Shown here one piece after another: positions 23,781 to 33,755 of a stretch of 64,000 bases of DNA (its first letter is position 1; the number at the start of each line of letters is the position of its first letter). The position numbers and the translations under genes are program-made. Source of the DNA: Molossus alvarezi (taxonomy: Eukaryota; Chordata; Mammalia; Chiroptera; Molossidae); NCBI GenBank assembly GCA_037176705.1, contig JBAWUJ010000072.1:1-64000 (forward strand), in the 5' to 3' direction. The notes beneath the pieces were generated by a model. The model saw nothing but the letters and a program-made list of their open reading frames with translations. It was not told the origin of the DNA and did no database searches.

Positions 23781-26700
23781 TTATATTCCGTATATAAGTG
23801 AGATCATGTGGTATTTGTCTTTTTCTGCTTGGCTTCTTTCACTTAGGATAATACTTTCCAGGTCCCTCTATGTCGTCTCAAAGGATAAGAGATCTTCTTT
23901 CTTACCGCTGCATAGTACTCCATTGTGTATATGTACCACAGCTTTTTTATCCATTCATCTACTGGTGGACACTTGGGCTGTTTCCAGACCTTAGCTATTG
24001 TAAATAGTGCTGCTATGAACATGGGGTACATATATTCTTCCTGATTGGTGTTTCAGGCTTCTTAGGGTATATTCCCAGCAGTGGGATCACTGGGTCAAAT
24101 GGAAGTTCAATTTTTAATTTCTTGAGGTAGCACCATATTGTTTTCCATAGCGGCTGTACCAGTCTGCATTCCCACCAGCAGTGTATTAGAGTCCCCTTTT
24201 ATCCACACCCTCGCCAACACTTGTTGTTTGATGATTTGTTGATGGCGGCCATTCTGACAGGTGTGAGGTGATACCTCATTGTTGTTTTAATTTGCATCTC
24301 TCTGATGATTAGTGATGTTGAGCATTTCTTCATATGTCTCTTGGCCATTTGTATGTCCTGTTTGGAGAGGTGTCTATTCAGCTCCTCTGCCCATTTTTCA
24401 ATTGGGTTCTTTGTCTTCCTTTTGTGGAGTTGTATGAGCACTCTATATATACTGGAAATTAACCCCTTATCTGATACATCATTGGCAATGATGTTCTCCC
24501 ATACAGTGGGTTGCCTTTCCATTTTGATGATTGTTTCTTTTGCTGTGCAGAAGCTTTTGAGTTTGATGTAGTCCCATGTGTTCATTTTCTCCTTTATTTC
24601 TGTTGCCTTAGGTGATGTATCAGTGAAAATTCTGCTCCGTATGATGTCCGAAATTTTGTTGCCTACATTTTCTTCTAGAATTTTTATGGATTCACGGGTC
24701 ACATTTACGTCTTTAATCCATTTTGAGTTTATTTTTGTGTATGGTGTAAGTTGATGGTCTAGTTTCAGTTTTTTGCATGTAGCTGTCCAATTTTCCCAAC
24801 ACCATTTATTAAAGAGGCTGTCTTTACTCCACTGTATGCTCTTGCCACCTTTGTCAAATATTAATTGAGCGTATTGCCTTGGGTCCATTTCTGGGTTTTC
24901 AGTTCTGTTCCACTGGTCTATATGCCTGTTCTTGTGCCAGTACCAGGCTGTTTTGGTTACAGTTGCTTTGTAGTATAACCTGATATCTGGTATTGTGATC
25001 CCTCCAACTTTGTTCTTCTTTACAAGATTGCTGTGGCTATTCGTGGTCTTTTTTGGTTCCATATGAACTTTTGAAGTATTTGTTCTAGTTCTATAAAATA
25101 TGTCATTGGTATTTTGATGGGGATTGCATTGAATCTATAGATTGCTTTGGGTAGTATGGACATTTTAATGATGTTAATTTTCCAATCCATGAACAGGGTA
25201 TGTGCTTCCACTTTTTTATATCTTCCTCTATTTCTTTTTTCAATGACCTGTAGTTTTCTGCAAATAGGTCCTTTACTTCTTTGGTTAAGTTTATTCCTAG
25301 GTATCGTAATTTTTTTGGAGCGATGGTAAATGGGATTGTTTTTTCAGTTTCTCTTTCTGTGAGTTCATCATTGATGTACAAGAATGCCATCGATTTCTTG
25401 ACGTTAATTTTGTATCCTGCTACTTTGCCAAATTCATTTATTAAGTCTAATAGATTTTTGATGGAGTCTTTAGGGTTTTCTATGTACAATATCATGTCAT
25501 CTGCAAATAATGACAGTTTCACTTCCTCCTTTCCAATTTGGATCCCTTTTATTTTTTCTTCATGTCTGATTGCTGTGGCTAAGACTTCCAGTACAATGTT
25601 AAATAAGAGTGGCGAAAGTGGACATCCCTGTCTTGTTCCTGTTCTTAATGGAAATGTTTTTAGTTTCTGTCCATTGAGTATGATGTTGGCTGTAGGTCTT
25701 TCATATATGGCCTTTATTATGTTGAGGTATGATCCCTCTATTCCTACATTGCTGAGCGTTTTTATCAGAAATGGATGCTGGATTTTGTCGAATGCTTTTT
25801 CAGCATCTATTGATATGATCATGTGGTTTTTATTCTTCATTTTGTTTATGTGGTGTATCACGTTTATTGATTTGCGAATATTGTACCAGCCTTGCATCCC
25901 TGGAATGAATCCCACTTGGTCATGGTGAATAATTTTTTTGATGTATTTCTGGATCCGATTTGCTAGTATTTTGTTCAGGATTTTGGCGTCTATGTTCATC
26001 AGGGATATTGGCCTGTAGTTTTCTTTGTTCTTAGTGTCTTTTTCTGGTTTTGGAATTAGAATTATGCTGGCCTCATAGAACGTGTTTGGAAGTCTTCCTT
26101 CTTCTTGAATTTTTTGAAATAGTTTGAGGAGAATGGGTGTTAGTTCTTTTTTGAATGTTCGGTAAAACTCCCCCGTGAAACCATCTGGGCCTGGGCTTTT
26201 GTTTGCTGTGAGAGTCTTGATTACCTCTTCAATTTCCTTAGTTGTTATTGGTCTGTTCAAGTTTTCTATCTCTTCCGGGAAAAGTTTTGGGAGACGGTGT
26301 GTTTCTAGAAATTTGTCCATTTCGCTGAAATTGTCGAATTTGTTGCCATATAGTTGTTCATAGTAGTTGTTAACGATCTTTTGTATTTCCGTGGTGTTGG
26401 TTGTTACTTCTCCTCTTTCATTTCTGATTTTGTGTATTTGGGTTCTCTCACTTTGTTTCTTGGTGAGTCTAGCTAAGGGTCCATCTATCTTGTTTATCTT
26501 TTCGAAAAACCAGCTCTTTGTTTCATTGATCCTTTGAATTGTTTTTTTTGGTCTCTATGTCATTTATTTCTGCTCTGATCTTTACTATTTCCTTCCTTCT
26601 ACTTGCTCTGGGGTATTCTTTTTGTTTGCTTTCTAATTCTTTAAGTTGTGAGGTTAGACAGTCAATTAGAAACTTTTCTTGTTTTTTGAGGTAGGCCTGT

Positions 26701-27602
26701 AGTGCTATGAACTTCCCTCTCAGAACTGCTTTCGCTGCATCCCATAGATTTTGTGTTGTTGTGTGTTCATTTTCATTGGTTTCCAGGAAGTTTTTAATTT
26801 CTTCCTTGATCTCCTCGGTGACCCATTCATTGTTTAATAACATGCTATTTAGCCTCTATGTGTTGAAATGTTTTTGCATGTTCTTGTTGCAATTGATTTC
26901 TAGTTTCATGCCATTGTGATCTGAGAAGATGCTTGATATGATTTCAATCTTCTTGAACTTGTAGAGATTTAGTTTGTGTCCTATCATGTGGTCTATCTTT
27001 GAGAATGTCCCATGTGCACTTGAGAAGAATGTGTATTCTGTAGTTTTGGGGTGTAATTCTCTGTAGATATCTACTAAATCCATTTGGTCTAGTGCTTCAT
27101 TTAGAGTCTCTGTTTCCTTGCTAATTTTTTGCCTAGAGGATCTATCCAGTGCTGTCAACGGGGTGTTGAAGTCCCCTGATATGATTGTATTGTTGTCGAT
27201 TTCTCCTTGGAAGTCCTCCAGAAGATTTTTAATATATTTTGGTGCTCCTATATTGGGTGCATATATGTTTATCAAGGTTATTTCTTCCTGTTGGATAGAT
27301 CCTTTCAATATTATGTAGTGGCCGTCTTTGTCTCTAGTTATGGTCTTCATTTTGAAATCTATTTTATCAGATATGAGAATTGCTACCCCAGCTTTTTTTT
27401 GCTTTCCATTTGCTTGGAAAAATTTTTTCCATCCCTTCACTTTCAACCGATGTGAGTCTTTTGTTGAGAGGTGGGTCTCTTGTAAACAACATATAGATGA
27501 GTCATGCTTTCTTATCCAATCAGCTACTCTGTGTCTCTTTATGGGAGCATTCAATCCATTGACGTTTAAGGTGATTATTGATATGTACTTATTTATTGCC
27601 AT
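23781..27602 (-). pseudogene. ORF2: L1-B ORF2 pseudogene (endonuclease-reverse transcriptase remnant)
   Basis: Aligns end to end with L1-A ORF2 but cannot make a full protein. Compared with L1-A I see: TGG to TAG at codon 249 (26858-26856); one extra base in an A run, 8 instead of 7 (T run 26542-26549); a 1-base loss near 25177-25183; a TAA with another 1-base loss at 25022-25020; GAA to TAA at 24201-24199, just after the first two cysteines of the C-terminal motif; and 1-base losses near 24023-24026 and 23898-23901. The intact first 248 codons would still encode nearly the whole endonuclease domain (NVNGLN, QETHL, GDFN, KIDH, SDHN are present). The reverse-transcriptase FADD is preserved in a middle fragment (26320-25103). 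Confidence 0.95.
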
Positions 27603-27647
27603 TTTTGTTTAGTGTGGTTCTATTTTTCTTCCCATTTCTACTGCTAA

Positions 27648-28529
27648 TTACAGCAGTCCTTTTAACATTTCTTGCAGTGCTGGTTTGGTGCTAATGTATT
27701 CCCTTAGCCTTTTTTTGTCTGGGAAGCTCTTTATTTGATCTTCTATTTTGAATGATAGCCTTGCTGGGTAGAGTAGTCTTGGATTCAGATTCTTGTTTTT
27801 CATGACTTTGATTACGTCATGCCATTCTCTTCTGGCCTGTAGTGTTTCTTGTGAGAAGTCAGCTGAGAGCCTTATGGGGTTCCCTTTGTAGGTAACCTGT
27901 TGCTTATCTCTTGCTGCTTTTAGGATTCTCTCTTTGTTTTTAATTTGTGGCATTTTAATTACTATGTGTCTTGGAGTGGGCCTGTTTGGGTTTTTCTTAC
28001 TTGGGACTCTCTGTGCTTCTTGAACTTGAATGCCTTCTTCCTTCACCAAATTAGGGAAGTTTTCTCTCACTATTTTTTTGAATATATTCTCTATCCCTTG
28101 CTCCTTTTCTTCTTCTTCAGGGACTCCTATGATGCGAATATTATTACGTTTCCAGTTGTCCCATAGTTCTCTTAAGCTGTCTTCCTGTTTTTTAATAGTT
28201 TTTTCCTTTTGTTTTTCTGATTGGTTGATTTTTTCTACCCTGTCTTCTAATTCACTGATCCGGTCCTCAGCTTCCCCTACTCTGCTTTTTAAACCTTCCA
28301 ATGTGTTTTTCATTCCGGATATGTCATTTTTTATCTCTTCTTGTTGGTTTTTAATTTCCAATTGGCTTATTTTCAGTGTCTCTATGTCCTTACTCATGCT
28401 GTTCAGCTTCCTCAAGATCATGGCTCTGAATTCTAGCTCTGTTAACATGCCTAATTGCTCCACATTGATCTCATCTTCGGTGGAGGTGTCTTGCTCTTTC
28501 ATTTGGTATCTGTTTCTGTGTTTCACCAT
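27648..28529 (-). CDS. ORF1: L1-B ORF1p (293 aa, reading frame intact)
   Basis: Same architecture as ORF1p of L1-A: basic N-terminus, coiled coil, RRM-like domain beginning near NNIRIIGVPEEEE, and C-terminal domain (ADFSQETLQARREW). I start it at the ATG at 28529, homologous to that chosen for L1-A; the frame runs four codons further upstream from a GTG. It lacks the seven coiled-coil residues MCKDMSN found in L1-A. The frame is open although the partner ORF2 is dead, so any protein could act only in trans or not at all. Confidence 0.9.
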   Translation of the reverse strand: MVKHRNRYQMKEQDTSTEDEINVEQLGMLTELEFRAMILRKLNSMSKDIETLKISQLEIKNQQEEIKNDISGMKNTLEGLKSRVGEAEDRISELEDRVEKINQSEKQKEKTIKKQEDSLRELWDNWKRNNIRIIGVPEEEEKEQGIENIFKKIVRENFPNLVKEEGIQVQEAQRVPSKKNPNRPTPRHIVIKMPQIKNKERILKAARDKQQVTYKGNPIRLSADFSQETLQARREWHDVIKVMKNKNLNPRLLYPARLSFKIEDQIKSFPDKKRLREYISTKPALQEMLKGLL

Positions 28530-29352
28530 TTTGGCTATCACTGAGGGCTTTGGAGCCTGTCAAGTTCTCCCTGTGGGTGTTGGTGTTCTGCTGTTTGTGG
28601 CTCCCTCTCCTGTGTCTAGATGATCGAGGGAGGACCCACGTTGAACACCACTGTCAAGTCTTACTTTCCTGGTTAAAGTTGCCAGCCCAGGAAACGTACT
28701 GTTATCCTCTAGCTTTTTGCCTGGAGGCTAGCAGTCTAGGTTAATTGATGAGTTTTGGGTTGTCAGTTGATTGAAAATCTCCCTCTGGTGCTCAGCCAAG
28801 GGGCTTTCACGAGGGTGGGGCAGATGCTGGTCGTTAGTGAGCCTCAATTAACACTTCAATGGCCCACAGGGTGGGGTTGGATCCCCGAGGGACGGGCTGC
28901 TGCCTCTCCCCAGAGCCCTGGGAAGAAGCAATGAGGCCACCATCCTGAGTGGCTGTACTCACCCAAAGCTCTGAGCGCCCTCCAAACACCGAGTGTCCCG
29001 ACACAGTTCCAGTCCAGTCTGCCCTCCCTCCGCAGGAGCCCAAGGTGAGTGGCTGTGGCTGTTTTAGCCTCTGTCCCGGCTCTGCGCTGTGGGGCTGCCT
29101 GGGAGTGTAACCCGCGGGCGCCGCTTATAGCTAAGGCCTCTGCCGAGCTGCCGACCGTGGGCTCCCAGCCCCGTCTCTCGCCTTTGCAAGCCTACCGGGA
29201 TGGAGTCAGAGTCCCTCGTTGTATGGTCCTCGCAAGTTGCTTTTCTGTTGGTTTTTCCTGTCGATTTGTCTATGTTATAGTTGTAATTCCAGTTTGGTTC
29301 CGGGAGATGGTCGGTGTAGCTCCGTTCACTCCGCCGCCATTTTTTCTCTCTC
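28530..29352 (-). promoter_or_regulatory. L1-B 5'UTR, non-tandem type
   Basis: Leader of 823 bp without tandem units. The last 110 bp before ORF1 match the L1-A leader (shared start GTGGGTCCTCC at 28639 here and 5507 in L1-A); further upstream I see no similarity. It is moderately GC-rich, with a CpG-containing stretch at about 29080-29220. It would be the internal promoter of this L1 lineage by analogy. Confidence 0.8.
29333..29343 (-). promoter_or_regulatory. YY1-like site at the 5' end of L1-B
   Basis: AAAATGGCGGC on the L1 sense strand, about 10-20 bases from the element's 5' end. It fits the YY1 consensus, and the human L1 5'UTR carries a YY1 site at a very similar position that sets the transcription start. 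The role here is inferred. No equivalent site is seen at the start of L1-A. Confidence 0.7.
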
Positions 29353-29839
29353 TCAGATTACGTGATCTTAGCACAGTTCTGGAAAGTATTGATTTAGGGT
29401 AACGTGGCAAACTAATTTTTGATAGGTCCTTAGACATACTTTTCACTCTGGTTTGTTTGTAGAAGAGCGTATACAAACCAAAATTATTCCAAATGAACTG
29501 TGTTAGAACTCTTCACTTCAGTTGCACAAAAGTCACTTCCATGAAGTCTAGAGCGTGAGGGTCCTCAGAGCATATGTTGTTTTGGTTATGTGTTTAAGAA
29601 ATGTCCATTTGTAAAGGAGGAATCACACTTAAACTTAGGAGTGTAAGTTTCTTTCTCTTGTTCCAGACAAAGAGACACAAGACTTGCTGGTGCAATCTTG
29701 GATATACTGAATTCTGGGCAAATTTCTATGAGAGACAAGGGCCACATTCACTCAGTGGCAAGTTTTTCCTTGGGAAGTTAAGTACCTTTGCAGGGAAAGT
29801 GTGAACAATCATGTTCTAGTCAAACAACTGTTGGAATGA
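29353..29839 (+). repeat. Satellite unit M8, part right of L1-B (diverged)
   Basis: Begins with the right TSD copy (29353-29370) and completes M8. It differs from every other unit at many sites: TTTAGGGTAACG, CAAACTAATTTTTG, AGAAGAGCG, ACCAAAATTATTCC, and GAAGTCTAGAG. The 7-bp hairpin stem (ACCTATC/GATAGGT) is broken here, while the AAACTTA/TAAGTTT hairpin is kept. Confidence 0.94.
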
Positions 29840-31800
29840 TTGAATATTTCCATTTGGGTTAAGTAAATGCACAGATCTTGAGTAACATGAACACTTTCAT
29901 GTACACTCTCCTCGTTTTGTGGAGAGATCCAGTCATATCATGGAAAGAACAACTAGGACAGAGCACACTTATGTGTAGAATCCAAAGTTATCCCTTTTTG
30001 TGTTCTGTGTGGTTCATGGTTTCAAAGATTGGATCATACTGAACCCCATTTTTGAAGGCGATACTTGGAAAAAGTTTGGTTTCTGCTGTAGAAGTTGGTT
30101 TCGCATGATTCTTACTCAGAACAGTGAACCAACATATGGTCAAGACTGAATCAATGGAAAGATTGATACGACCTGGTGTTACACATGTGCATTCTTGAAG
30201 CAGTGAAACTGAACACACGTAAAGTGATGTAGCTGAAACATTGGTTGTCTACATGCAAGGAGTAAATCCATGAATTGGAAGACACTGACAATACCATGCG
30301 TTTTTCACATTGAACATCTCTGTGAATTAGAACCAGAGGAGTGTTCTAGACATAATGCACTTGTACAGTGGTCCTGGGTATCCATTTCAATGACTAATAC
30401 ACTAATTATGCCCGGGGCGCAGGGCACATTTTCCATTGGAGTGTGAAACAGTGTTGTAAGTAAATGCAGGTGTCTGCCTTCTTTCCTATGTGACAAGAAA
30501 AGTCAACCTGTACTAGTTGATGAGGCACCTATTCAACATACTACGTTTTAGCCTTGGATATGTGTTGTTTGCCTGGAAGTGTCTAAGAGTCATCTTGATA
30601 TCCAATATATGCTGGGCTGCAGAAATCAAACACATTGGTTAGGGCAACATTCAGGCCATGGAAATCTATACCCTATTCAGTTCTACATACATTCTTTCAA
30701 GTTGTTACCGAATGAATCAGTGTCATTCTTGGATCCTGCATACATTTCACTGTTTAGACCGATTTAATCAAAAAACATAAGGAGTAGATACCTGTTGTCT
30801 CCTGAGAATTCAAAGTAAACACTGTCCATTATTGTGAAATGCTGGAATTGTACCTTGTTCATGAATGAAAACTCCTGAACCTATCTTTATAATTCCCTGA
30901 GAATATTCAGCCCACTTCTTGATAACTGACAAGTAATCAATCTTCTTATTCAAGCCATTATAACAAAAAAGTGATCAATTGAAAAGAGGGAGTGTCTGTC
31001 TTTGAACAATGGTCATGGATTCACTTGTTTCAAGACTCTTTCCCCGAAGAACCTATGGGAATACACTGGCATAGTCAAAAGTGTTCATGACTGGTGTTCT
31101 GTCTGTGCAGAATATTATAATAACATTCAGTTCAAGAGCAGAATGCAAACCTTAATACGGTTGCAGTGTCAAATTGACTGTTTAGTGGCTCTCTCTTCTA
31201 AGAACTGTGTTCCAATAGACAACCTTCTTCAAATAATATCCAAATATTGAGTAAAATGTTCTAGGGCTATAGCCAGTTCACACGTCCTTGAAACACCACT
31301 TTTGTACTCTTTTTCAGATTTCGTGTTCTTAGCACAGTTGTGGAAAGTATTGATTTAAGGTAATGTGGCAACCTATCTGTTGATAGGTCCTTAGACATAC
31401 TTTCCCCTTTAGTTTGTTTGTAGGAGAGTGTATACAAAGCAAACCTATTCCAAATGAACTGTGTTAGAACTCTTCACTTCAGTTGCACAAAAGTCACTTC
31501 CATGAAGCCTAGAGCGTGAGGCTCCTCAAAGCATATGTTGTTTTGGTTAAGTGTTTAAGAAATGTCCATTTGTAAAGGTGGAATCACACTTAAACTTAGG
31601 AGTGTAAGTTTCTTTCTCTTGTTCCAGACAAAGAGACACTAGACTTGCTGGTGCAGTCTTGGATACACTGAATTCTGGGCGAAATTCTATGAGAGCCTGG
31701 GGCCACATTCACTCAGTGGCATGTTTTTCCTTGGGAAGTTAAGTACCTTTGCAGGGAACGTTTGAACAATCATGTTCTAGTCAAACAACTGTTGGAATGA
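29840..31800 (+). repeat. Satellite unit M9 (1,961 bp, diverged H2 head, T2-to-T1 hybrid tail)
   Basis: Longest unit. The head has a 4-base duplication (TTAAGTAAATGC for TTAATGC) and many private changes (GTCATATC, GGTTCATGG, TACTGAACCCC, CGATACTTGG). The tail starts as T2 (CATTGGTTAGG) and turns into T1 at about 30950-31030 (CAATCTTC, TTTCAAG, ATAATAAC), so it is itself recombinant. Confidence 0.94.
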
Positions 31801-33755
31801 TTGAATATTTCCATTTGGGTTAATGCACAGATCTTGAGTAACATGAACACTTTCATGTACACTCTCCTCGTTTTGTGGAGAGATCCAGTCAGATCATGGA
31901 AAGAACAACAAGGACAGAGCACACTTATGTGTAGAATACAAAGTTATCCCTTTTTGTGTTCTGTGTTGATCATGGTTTCAAAGATTGGATCGTATTGCAG
32001 CCCATTTTTGCAGGCGATTCTTGGGAAAAGTTTGGTTTCTGCTGTGGCAGTTGGTTTCGCATGATTCTTACTCAGAACAGTGAACCAACAAATGGTCAAG
32101 ACTGAATCAATGGAAGGACTGTTAACTACTGGTGTTACACATGTGCATTCTTGAAGCAGTGAAACTGAACAGATGTAAAGTGATGTAGTTCAAACATTGG
32201 TTGTCTACATGCAAGGAGTAAATCCATGAATTGGAAGACACTGACAATTCCATGGGTTTTTCACATTGAACATCTCTGTGAATTAGAACCAGAGGAGTTT
32301 TCTAGAGAAAATGCACTTGTACAGTGGACCTGGGTATCCATTTCAATGACTTAAACACTTATTATGCCCGGGGTGCAGGGCATACTTTCCATTGGAGTGT
32401 GAAACAGTGTTGTAAGTAAATGCAGGTGTCTGCCTTCTTTCCTATGTGACAAGAAAAGTCAACCTGTACTAGTTGATGAGGCAGCTATTCAACATACTAC
32501 GTTTTAGCCTTGGATATGTGTTGTTTGCCTGGAAGTGTCTAAGGGTCATCTTGATATCCAATATATGCTGGGCTGCAGAAATCAAACACATTGGTTAGGG
32601 CAACATTCAGGCCATGGAAATCTATACCCTATTCAGTTCTACATACATTCTTTCAAGTTGTTACCGAATGAATCAGTGTCATTCTTGGATCCTGCATACA
32701 TTTCACTGTTTAGACCGATTTTCTCAAAAAACAAAAGGAGTAGATACCTGTTTTCTCCTGAGAATTCAAAGTAAACACTGTCCATAATTGTGAAATGCTG
32801 GAATTGTACCTTGTTCATGAATGAAAACTCCTGAACCTATTTTTATAATTCCCTGAGAATATTCAGCCCATTTCTTGATAACTGACAAGTAATCAATCCT
32901 CTTATTCAACCCATTATAACAAAAAAGTGATCAATTGAAAAGAGGGAGTGTCAGTCTTTGAACAATGGTCATGGATTCACTTGTGTCTAGACTCTTTCCC
33001 CGAAGAACCTATGGGAATACACTGGCATAGTCAAAAGTGTTCATGACTGGTGTTCTGTCTGTGCAGAATATTATAAAAACATTCAGTTCAAGAGCAGAAT
33101 GCAAACCTTAATACGGTTGCAGTGTCAAATTGACTGTTTAGTGGCTCTCTCTTCTAAGAACTGTGTTCCAATAGAAAACCTTCTTCAAATAATATCCAAA
33201 TATTGAGTAAAATGTTCTAGGGCTATAGCCAGTTCACACGTCCTTGAAACACCACTTTTGTACTCTTTTTCAGATTTCGTGTTGTTAGCGCAGTTGTGGA
33301 AAGTATTGATTTAAGGTAATGTGGCAACCTATCTGTTGATAGGTCCTTAGACATACTTTCCCCTTTAGTTTGTTTGTAGGAGAGTGTATACAAAGCAAAC
33401 CTATTCCAAATGAACTGTGTTAGAACTCTTCACTTCAGTTGCACAAAAGTCACTTCCATGAAGCCTAGAGCGTGAGGCTCCTCAAAGCATATTTTGTTTT
33501 GGTTAAGTGTTTAAGAAATGTCCATTTGTAAAGGTGGAATCACACTTAAACTTAGGAGTGTAAGTTTCTTTCTCTTGTTCCAGACAAAGAGACACTAGAC
33601 TTGCTGGTGCAGTCTTGGATACACTGAATTCTGGCCAAATTCTGTGATAGCCTGGGGCCACATTCACGCAGTGGCATGTTTTTCGTTCGGAAGTTAAGTA
33701 CCTTTGCAGGGAACGTGTGAACAATCATGTTCTAGTCAAACAACTGTTGGAATGA
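31801..33755 (+). repeat. Satellite unit M10 (1,955 bp, H1-T2, subtype c)
   Basis: Subtype c of T2: ATAGAAAACC, TTAGCGCAG, CATATTTTG, GATAGCCTGGGG. Private head changes include AACAAGGACAG and GGACTGTTAAC. GAATACAAAG is shared with M13-M16. Confidence 0.95.

Larger units (their letters stand above)
23530..29352 (-). mobile_element. L1-B: near full-length, inactivated LINE-1 on the minus strand
   Basis: A 5,823-bp L1 read right to left: 823-bp non-tandem 5'UTR (29352-28530), intact ORF1 (28529-27648), 45-bp spacer, ORF2 remnant (27602 to 23781), a 3'UTR with two G-rich tracts and a degraded A-rich tail (23530-23552). It is flanked by an 18-bp TSD with two mismatches. The interrupted tail, imperfect TSD and multiple ORF2 lesions show it is older than L1-A. 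It belongs to a related but distinct L1 lineage: coding regions align throughout, while the 5'UTR is unrelated beyond about 110 bp upstream of ORF1. Confidence 0.97.

Noticed and set aside
23530..29352. L1-B as two or more separate fragments
   Set aside because: The broken frames follow one another in the order expected for a single ORF2, with single-base indels between them, and one TSD flanks the whole element.
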